From Gemmatimonadota bacterium (lineage in GTDB: Bacteria; 4572-55; J002): 10,301 nt of DNA. Made by a program: the position numbers and the translations under genes. The stretch lies in the NCBI GenBank assembly GCA_003697105.1, contig RFFQ01000132.1, forward strand, positions 1-10,301, given 5' to 3'. Below are positions 4,698-10,301 of this stretch, piece after piece (the stretch's first letter is position 1; each line of letters starts with the position of its first letter). The notes under the pieces are model-generated. The model saw only the letters and a list, made by a program, of their open reading frames with translations, was not told where the DNA came from and made no database searches.

Positions 4698-7032
4698 ACC
4701 TGTACTACTCATTTGGGGATTAACAACGTTTTTACTGCTGATGTTGATCGGCAGCTCTCGCTTATCTTCCACCACCGAAGCCGCATCCCGGTCGGAAATT
4801 GCCGCCACCTTTAACCCGGAAGCGATCCGGGAATGGGTCCGGCACGATTATGCCGTGGATTCCCTCTCAAGCCAGATCGAATCTCAATTTGTAAAGTTTA
4901 CCCGTGGCTATCTGCTGTACCAGCAGGAACATTGGCAAGCCGCCCAAGCCGATTTTGCCAGTATGCTCGACTGGCAATCTTTTCCGTTAGAAGATTACGC
5001 GCAGTTTTATCTGGCAGACATTTTCCGGCAACAAGATTTGCCGGATTCTGCCGCAGTGTATTTGGAAGCTATTTTGAAACATCACCCCCAAAGCCTTTGG
5101 ATACCGGAAGCAGGCATCTGGTTGGGGCAATATTATGTAGAACGTGAGCAATATGAACCTGCAATCCGGGTGTTGGCACAGGCACTCAGTGTGCCCTCCC
5201 TCGATCCGGAAAAAAAATATGAGTGCCTGACTCTCTTGCAACGGGCGTATCAGGAACAGGATGACCGGGTACCGGCAGATTCCCTGAAATTGTACCTATG
5301 GCGGGAATTTCCCCTGCGACATGAAGGCAACCGTCCGGCGAATGCTACGCTAGTGGATCGATTCCGCCGGGCGGAACTCTTTTTTGAAAATGGCTATATG
5401 ACCAGCGCCCGCAAAAGTTACACGGCATTAAAAAGCATCGCCCGAACGCCGGAAGATAAAGCCCGTGCCACCCTTGGCGAAGCCCGTGCCCGAATGAACG
5501 CCAAATTTCGCTGGCGACGATCCCGAAACGAAAAACGGATGGCAGAATTGACCGTATCAAACTTAAAACCCCTGTTTCAAAAAAAACTACCCGCAGAACT
5601 GGGTTCGGAAGTTGGTTATTGGTTAGGGCGTGCCTATGAACGATTGGGGCGGGAAAAATCTGCGCGAAATGTGTACAAAGCTACTTTGGAACGCTACGCT
5701 AACGGTACATATAGCCCCAAAGTCCGAATTGAATTAGCGGAACTATATCTCAAATCAAAACAAATTCATCTAGCAGATTCACTCAGCCAGCAATTAGCGG
5801 TCACGGAGGAATCGGTTGTCTCTTTGTGGCATTTGGGGTGGGCGGCGTACCAAACGAATCAATTTGAATTCGCCGAACGTATCTTTCAAGAAATAGGGCA
5901 CCTGCCAGATTCCCGGCGGTGGCAAACTCGGGGACGGTACTGGGCGGCACGTTCCCTAGAACGGCAGTACCAGTGGGAAAACGCCGCTATTCTATATCAG
6001 CAGATTTGGGATCAATTTGATTACACCTATTATGGCTATGCCAGCCGCAGCCGGCTTAACCAACTACCGGCAGGTGTGCGCCAGAGGCTTTCAGAGACCG
6101 AACCGGACACGCTGGAAGCCCGATCCTCCCAATTGTGGATCAATCGATTTTGGAATACGTGGCAACGCAGTTGGCGCCGTACCGGACGTTCTTTGCCGGA
6201 GATTGAGGTCGATGTGATCCCCGAATTTCAGCGTTACCATGAGTGGCGTGCTCAATTATTTATGCAATTGGGGCTTTACGAACCGGCTCTGAATGAACTC
6301 AAAGCGTTGCAACGGGAGTACCCCCAACGAATGGCGTATTACGCTCAACTGGCATGGGTGTACCAGCGCATGGGTGATTACCGGCGGAGTATTATCTGGC
6401 TGAACCGGTGTCCCGATCCTCCCGATGCCACCGAAGAAACCTACTGGCATCTGTATTACCCGCTGGAATATTGGGATATTGTTAAAGAAAAGACCGAAAA
6501 ATATAATATTTCACCCTTTTTGCTGATGGGGTTAATTCATCAGGAGAGTGCCTTTGACCCCAAGGCAAAATCGATTGCCAACGCACGAGGCTTAACGCAA
6601 GTGATCCATTCCACTGGGCGGATTATCGCCCGGCGATTAGGGGTGCGTGGATTTAAATCCAGCATGTTGTACGATCCCCCAACGAGTATCGAATTTGGCG
6701 CCTATTACTTAAATTTGGGATTGCAAAAAAGTGGCGGAAATGTGGCGGTAGCAGTGGCGGGCTATAATGCCGGTGTGGAACGGGCAGTCCGGTGGTGGCA
6801 GGAACGCGGCGATCTGGAAGTTGATGAGTGGATTGAAACCATCCCCCTGAACGAAACGCGCAACTATGTCAAACGGGTCATTCGGAATTACTATGCCTAT
6901 CAAGATATTTATGGCGAGGATGTCCAGCAGGTCAATCCGGCGGGATATTTAACGAATCGGATTCCGTTTGTGGGAGATCCAACCATTGGCGGATGGGCGC
7001 CTGCGGGGCGAACACCCGGAGTTGTTGAATGA
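4690..7032 (+). CDS. Lytic transglycosylase with Slt-type domain and long helical-repeat region
   Basis: The product is a periplasmic or anchored enzyme of 780 residues that would cleave the MurNAc-GlcNAc bond of peptidoglycan, forming 1,6-anhydroMurNAc ends. A hydrophobic segment (5-20) and a Ser/Ala-rich stretch form a signal peptide. Residues about 45-585 are TPR-like helical repeats, comparable with the superhelical part of Slt70 but longer. The SLT domain (about 595-745) contains HQESAFDP with catalytic Glu619, Ser628, the motif GLTQ (634-637), GYNAG (691-695) and a NETRNYVKRVIRNYYAYQ motif. The usual GLMQ-x-MP reads GLTQ-x-IH, so Met and Pro are replaced. The start at ATG 4690 (MRKPVLLIWG) overlaps the glycosyltransferase stop by eight bases. 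AGAGGA lies at 4672-4677, a rather long 12 bases away. An in-frame TTG at 4642 is rejected because the signal peptide begins later. The 3' end overlaps the opposite gene by 101 bases. Confidence 0.92.
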   Translation: MRKPVLLIWGLTTFLLLMLIGSSRLSSTTEAASRSEIAATFNPEAIREWVRHDYAVDSLSSQIESQFVKFTRGYLLYQQEHWQAAQADFASMLDWQSFPLEDYAQFYLADIFRQQDLPDSAAVYLEAILKHHPQSLWIPEAGIWLGQYYVEREQYEPAIRVLAQALSVPSLDPEKKYECLTLLQRAYQEQDDRVPADSLKLYLWREFPLRHEGNRPANATLVDRFRRAELFFENGYMTSARKSYTALKSIARTPEDKARATLGEARARMNAKFRWRRSRNEKRMAELTVSNLKPLFQKKLPAELGSEVGYWLGRAYERLGREKSARNVYKATLERYANGTYSPKVRIELAELYLKSKQIHLADSLSQQLAVTEESVVSLWHLGWAAYQTNQFEFAERIFQEIGHLPDSRRWQTRGRYWAARSLERQYQWENAAILYQQIWDQFDYTYYGYASRSRLNQLPAGVRQRLSETEPDTLEARSSQLWINRFWNTWQRSWRRTGRSLPEIEVDVIPEFQRYHEWRAQLFMQLGLYEPALNELKALQREYPQRMAYYAQLAWVYQRMGDYRRSIIWLNRCPDPPDATEETYWHLYYPLEYWDIVKEKTEKYNISPFLLMGLIHQESAFDPKAKSIANARGLTQVIHSTGRIIARRLGVRGFKSSMLYDPPTSIEFGAYYLNLGLQKSGGNVAVAVAGYNAGVERAVRWWQERGDLEVDEWIETIPLNETRNYVKRVIRNYYAYQDIYGEDVQQVNPAGYLTNRIPFVGDPTIGGWAPAGRTPGVVE
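6932..7032. other. 101-bp tail-to-tail coding overlap
   Basis: The last 33 codons and stop of the lytic transglycosylase (plus strand) and the last codons of the O-antigen ligase (minus strand, TGA at 6934-6932) use the same DNA on opposite strands. No convincing terminator hairpin is seen inside or just beyond the overlap; a short T run at 7043-7047 has no good stem before it. Confidence 0.85.
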
Positions 7033-9070
7033 GGGAGTCCCGTTTTTCTGTACGACCTAAGCGGTGATTGCAAACGATCTGGATGCGCCAGTACAGCAAA
7101 TTTTGGCGGTACTCCGCATCCAATGCGTTTCCTATTTTCAGGGCATTTTTGCAGTCCCCGCTTTGTTCATATGCCAACATAAGTTGGTATTGTATTTGGG
7201 GATTTTCCGGTTCTTTCGCCAAAGCGTCTTCCAATATCGGCACCGCCGCCGCCCCCTTGCGTTGCTTGACCAACAACTGCGCCAACCAGCGGCGGTGCTT
7301 GTCGCTGTTCGGGTTCAAGGTGAGTTCGGCGTTTAGTCGTTCGATGGCTTCCTCTAACCTGCCCGTCGCTTGGAGCAACATCGCAATATTGAACTGCAAC
7401 CCCGGATAGTTAGGCATTATCTGTTCTGCCTGTTGGTAATCTTTCTCCGCTCGATCATAATCTCCCTGCCGCAAATAGACATATCCCCGCTGGACATACC
7501 CATCCACCCGGAAGGGGTCTATTTCAATTGCGCGGGAAAGCTCCTTTTGGGCGGCAAGCAAGTACGGTTGCTTATTGAGATTCGGGTGGTCATACGTCGC
7601 AATCGCCAATTGGCGCAAGATATTCTGACCCCGCTGCAGAGCCACATCACCCCGAAAAAAGATGATAGAATGCCACCCCACTCCACCCACCAGCACCGCG
7701 CTGATCAACCCGATCAGAGGAAAGTAACCCGGCAGCGGATGGTGGCGAAGTTTTCTGGAACGGGGTTTCTCAGATGCCTCGCCGGTGGGATCGTCACCCC
7801 ATGCGCACCGGTCGGTAATTCCCATACTCAACCACAGCAGGGTCGCCGTGGAGACAAACCGGCTATCCACACTGAACAAATTTTGCACCCACACACCGGT
7901 TATCCCCACGATAAGATAGAGGGTTGGGTCACGCCAAAAGGACGGATGTTTTAAGTAGGCACGGATGGCGCTCCCGTACAGTAACATGAGTACGGAAAGT
8001 TGTAACAGCAATCCAATAATGCCGGTTTCGGCGGCAGTCTCCAAAAATTCGTTATGCGCATGGGAAAGCAGATGGCGGCTAAAGGGGTGATATTGATCCA
8101 ATTCCGGCGGTTTAAACAGGGGAACCTTCACTACAAACGTGCCGTAGCCATGTCCCCACAGGGGTTGAGCCTTAAACATGTTGAATGCACTTTGCCAGAT
8201 CAACACCCGCGCCCTGTTGAAATCGGAGTCCACGAGGGTTTTAATGCGATCCTGAAATTGCGGAACCATCCACAATATCCCGGCACCGATTCCCACCAAT
8301 AACATGACCATCCCGACCATCAAAAAGGCACGCCGGCGATCCGTTTGCGGGTGGCGCATCACTTTCCAGCCGGTGAGTAACGCCAACAGAATACAGGCAG
8401 CCACAAAACCAACCCATCCGCCCCGGCTTTGGGTAAAGACCAGACTCAGGATCATTCCGATCATCAGTAGTGCGATTCCGATCCGGAGAGGTACGGATCG
8501 AGCTTGGAGCAATCGCCACAACGCCAGGGGTAACGTCAGTACCAAATAGGTTGCCAGATGGTTGGGTGAGCCAAAGGTTGACCAGACCCGTTTAATCGGA
8601 TGATCTCCCCGCCACGGTAGAAATTCGATGTCAAACCATTGTAAAATGGCATACATCATCACTAATGTTGCCGCCATGAGCCAGACATCGACGAGCCAAC
8701 GTAATTGAACACGCCGCGTGATGGTGTGCAACGCGCTGAGGTAAATCAGCACATAAAACAAAAAATTACTGAAGGCAAAAAGGGTGGTACGCCAATAAGG
8801 TAACGCCCATAACAAGGTGAGGGCATTCCATAACAGATAGAGACATATCAAACGGGATAACCGGGTGGGTAAATATGCCGTTGGGGGGCGAACAGCAAAC
8901 TGGATTAGGAAGGTTGCACCCAATAATGCCCCGCTCAGACGCAACAGCACGGTTTTAATCACACCGACATCAGACGTTTGGTACCAAATCAGGGTTGGGA
9001 TGAAAAATGTGAGGAGGAGAAGTATGGTGTACGAGAAATGGCGGGTAAAATAGGCTCGTTTTGCCGTCAT
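6932..9070 (-). CDS. O-antigen ligase/polymerase (Wzy_C/WaaL-like) with C-terminal TPR domain
   Basis: The product is a polytopic inner-membrane protein of 712 residues. Roughly ten to twelve hydrophobic segments occupy residues 13-420, with another at 448-472. The ligase signature includes TFGSPNHLATYL (165-176), TQSRGGWVGF (213-222, Arg216), NRARVLIW (285-292, Arg288), PLWGHGYGTF (303-312) and SHAHNEFLETAAETGIIGLL (336-355, His339). Conserved Arg and periplasmic His residues like these are known to matter in WaaL. Members transfer or polymerise lipid-linked glycans onto lipid A core, glycans or proteins; the acceptor here is unknown. Residues about 500-690 contain four to five TPR-type repeats (for example YVQRGYVYLRQGDYDRAEKD). 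The start ATG (9070-9068) overlaps the stop of the sensor kinase as ATGA and has no good ribosome binding site, so it is probably translationally coupled. The 3' end runs 101 bases into the lytic transglycosylase gene. Confidence 0.9.
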   Translation of the reverse strand: MTAKRAYFTRHFSYTILLLLTFFIPTLIWYQTSDVGVIKTVLLRLSGALLGATFLIQFAVRPPTAYLPTRLSRLICLYLLWNALTLLWALPYWRTTLFAFSNFLFYVLIYLSALHTITRRVQLRWLVDVWLMAATLVMMYAILQWFDIEFLPWRGDHPIKRVWSTFGSPNHLATYLVLTLPLALWRLLQARSVPLRIGIALLMIGMILSLVFTQSRGGWVGFVAACILLALLTGWKVMRHPQTDRRRAFLMVGMVMLLVGIGAGILWMVPQFQDRIKTLVDSDFNRARVLIWQSAFNMFKAQPLWGHGYGTFVVKVPLFKPPELDQYHPFSRHLLSHAHNEFLETAAETGIIGLLLQLSVLMLLYGSAIRAYLKHPSFWRDPTLYLIVGITGVWVQNLFSVDSRFVSTATLLWLSMGITDRCAWGDDPTGEASEKPRSRKLRHHPLPGYFPLIGLISAVLVGGVGWHSIIFFRGDVALQRGQNILRQLAIATYDHPNLNKQPYLLAAQKELSRAIEIDPFRVDGYVQRGYVYLRQGDYDRAEKDYQQAEQIMPNYPGLQFNIAMLLQATGRLEEAIERLNAELTLNPNSDKHRRWLAQLLVKQRKGAAAVPILEDALAKEPENPQIQYQLMLAYEQSGDCKNALKIGNALDAEYRQNLLYWRIQIVCNHRLGRTEKRDSLIQQLRVFAPQAPIRQWLDLPQTESDSLNIPPD
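9067..9070 (-). other. ATGA stop/start overlap (sensor kinase to O-antigen ligase)
   Basis: On the minus strand the ligase ATG (9070-9068) overlaps the TGA of the upstream regulator (9069-9067). The sequence before it is C-rich with no Shine-Dalgarno motif, which points to translational coupling and a shared transcript. Confidence 0.8.
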
Positions 9071-10188
9071 GGGGCGGTATCTATCTGGATCGTAGGAAGT
9101 GTGAAATGGAAGGTACTGCCTTGTCCCTCTTGGCTTTCGACCCAGATTCGCCCGCCGTGAGCTTCCACGGCAAGCTTGCAGAACGTCAACCCCAGACCGG
9201 ACGACACAAACTGATTTTCTTGATGCTTCCGGACTTGTTCAAATTTGTCAAAAATACGGGCTTGGTCTTCTTTGGGAATGCCGGCGCCGGAGTCGCTGAC
9301 ACTGATTCGGAGCCATCCTTCCGTGTGGGGGTGGGTACTGATGTGAATCATGCCACGTCGAGGTGTGAATTTTACGGCATTGCCGATCAAATTGGCGAAA
9401 ACCCGGACAAGTTTATCCCCGTCCACCTGAACAAATGGCGCATCGTAAGGAATATCGGTCTGGAAACTAATCTCTTTCTGGTTGATCAAGATGCGCACTT
9501 GCATAGCGGCATCACTCACCAGATCATAAATCCGGTGGGGGCGGCATGACAACTCCATGGCGCCTTCTTCCATCTTATGAATATCCAAAATATTGCTGAT
9601 CATCATCAGGAGTAGATTGGCACAATGTTGGCCATCATTAATCAGCCGGAGGGCAGTTTCTTGGTTCAGGGAGTCTGCCATTTGTGCCAGCATCTCAAAA
9701 ATGCTGGATAAGCTGGAGACCGGATTGCGGAGGTCATGAACCACCATATGCGTCAATTCTTCCTTCATTTTTTGGGAACGAACTAACTCTTGATTTGTGG
9801 CGGCGAGCTGGTCGTACAATGCTTTTACCCGGAGTTGTGCCCGCAATTTAGCATCCAACTCCTCAAACTCAAAAGGGCGGATGATGTAGTCATCGGCGCC
9901 AGTTTCCAAGCCCCGGATCATATCTTCCCGTTTGCGCTTCACCGCCGTGACCAAAATGACCGGTACATGACGTGTTTGCGGGTTTTCTTTGATTTTTTGG
10001 CACAATTCAAACCCGTTAATGTCCGGCATCATCACATCGGAGAATACCAGATCAATATCCTCCGCTAATTTTTCCAAGGCTTCACGCCCGTTGCTGGCAA
10101 AAACGGTCTCGTAACTGGCACCATCAAACATGGCTTCCATTAACATCCGGTTGTTGGCGTTATCATCGACAATTAAAATTTTGGGCAT
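9067..10188 (-). CDS. Response regulator-histidine kinase fusion (REC-HisKA-HATPase)
   Basis: The product is a soluble 373-residue signalling protein with its receiver first. REC spans about 1-120: acidic pair Asp8-Asp9, phosphoacceptor Asp51 in FSDVMMPD, Thr81, and Arg104 in IIRPF where the family nearly always has Lys. A coiled-coil linker (about 121-145) leads to HisKA with H-box VVHDLRNPVSS (149-159, phosphorylated His151). The HATPase domain shows the N-box ANLIGNAVKFTP, G1 DSGAGIP, F-box FDKFEQV and G2 GLGLTFCKL. There is no membrane segment and no output domain, so it probably receives phosphate from another kinase or senses a cytosolic partner and passes it on. The start at ATG 10188 gives the usual REC opening MPKILIVDDN; AAAGGAGA lies 12 bases upstream. 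A TTG 26 codons earlier is rejected because its extension is promoter-like A/T-rich DNA. Its stop overlaps the ligase start. Confidence 0.92.
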   Translation of the reverse strand: MPKILIVDDNANNRMLMEAMFDGASYETVFASNGREALEKLAEDIDLVFSDVMMPDINGFELCQKIKENPQTRHVPVILVTAVKRKREDMIRGLETGADDYIIRPFEFEELDAKLRAQLRVKALYDQLAATNQELVRSQKMKEELTHMVVHDLRNPVSSLSSIFEMLAQMADSLNQETALRLINDGQHCANLLLMMISNILDIHKMEEGAMELSCRPHRIYDLVSDAAMQVRILINQKEISFQTDIPYDAPFVQVDGDKLVRVFANLIGNAVKFTPRRGMIHISTHPHTEGWLRISVSDSGAGIPKEDQARIFDKFEQVRKHQENQFVSSGLGLTFCKLAVEAHGGRIWVESQEGQGSTFHFTLPTIQIDTAP

Positions 10189-10251
10189 TACCTGTGAGAA
10201 TCTCCTTTGCAGGGCAGTATTACCGGGGTTAAATACCATCAAAATTATGTA

Positions 10252-10279
10252 AATATAGATTATCAATACTCGCGTTGAA
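10252..10279 (-). promoter_or_regulatory. Possible promoter of the sensor kinase/O-antigen ligase operon
   Basis: On the minus strand a weak -35 TTCAAC (10279-10274, 3 of 6) lies 16 bases before a -10 TATATT (10257-10252, 5 of 6). Transcription would start near 10245, about 57 bases before the ATG. The -10 box is good and the region is A/T-rich, but the -35 is poor, so this is tentative. The last 20 bases of the window (10280-10301) are G/C-rich and hold nothing I can name. Confidence 0.35.
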
Positions 10280-10301
10280 CCCTGAGCGTTAGCCGGGCGG
10301 C

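Noticed and set aside
7370-7954. 194-codon open frame antisense to the O-antigen ligase
   Set aside because: Its translation shows no family motif or membrane pattern, and the opposite strand encodes well-conserved TPR and membrane segments; it is a shadow frame.
10189-10266. TTG start of the sensor kinase 26 codons upstream
   Set aside because: The extension is A/T-rich promoter-like DNA, and the REC domain opens normally at the ATG ending at 10188, with AAAGGAGA just upstream.
10274-10301. G/C-rich window end as a tRNA or rRNA fragment
   Set aside because: A GGTTCAA-like string is present on the minus strand, but no pairing T-arm or acceptor stem could be built.

Overview
The window looks like chromosomal DNA from a Gram-negative, probably non-proteobacterial, bacterium of middling G+C. 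The gene set is about the cell envelope: an exported S41 (tail-specific protease) homologue, a family-1 type lytic transglycosylase with a helical-repeat front part, a large O-antigen ligase/polymerase with a TPR tail, and a GT4-type glycosyltransferase. This set, with its two-sided operon layout, would suit a member of the FCB superphylum or a related candidate phylum. That placement is a guess, because no rRNA or other marker gene is present. No tRNA, rRNA, insertion sequence or CRISPR array was found. Coding density is high and no gene-free stretch exceeds 300 bases.

Layout. Positions 1-249 hold the edge of something upstream and a good sigma70-like promoter (163-191). Next comes an S41-family protein (250-1770) whose nucleophile Ser is replaced by Gly. 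A second clear promoter (1795-1823), with a perfect dyad in its spacer, drives a small single-pass membrane protein (1873-2346) that resembles a pseudopilin without the leader. A strong intrinsic terminator (2377-2417) closes this part. A rightward operon follows: a Ppx/GppA phosphatase (2443-3375), a glycosyltransferase (3372-4697, ATGA overlap) and a lytic transglycosylase (4690-7032, 8-base overlap). On the minus strand a leftward operon contains a REC-HisKA-HATPase regulator (10188 to 9067) and an O-antigen ligase-TPR protein (9070 to 6932), also joined by an ATGA overlap. The two operons meet tail to tail and their coding sequences overlap by 101 bases.

How the genes may work together (inference): the rightward operon joins a polyphosphate/(p)ppGpp-type phosphatase with glycan assembly and peptidoglycan cleavage. 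The leftward operon couples a phosphorelay sensor directly to a polymerase or ligase of surface glycans. The most interesting points are the probable S41 pseudoprotease, the sensor/ligase coupling, the antisense 3' overlap, and several active-site substitutions (lytic transglycosylase GLMQ to GLTQ, REC Lys to Arg, Ppx Ser to Ala). I did not find a clear new multi-gene system; the strongest new-biology lead is the S41 pseudoenzyme. Where the first visible Met was not the true start, starts were set from ribosome binding sites, overlaps and family alignment.
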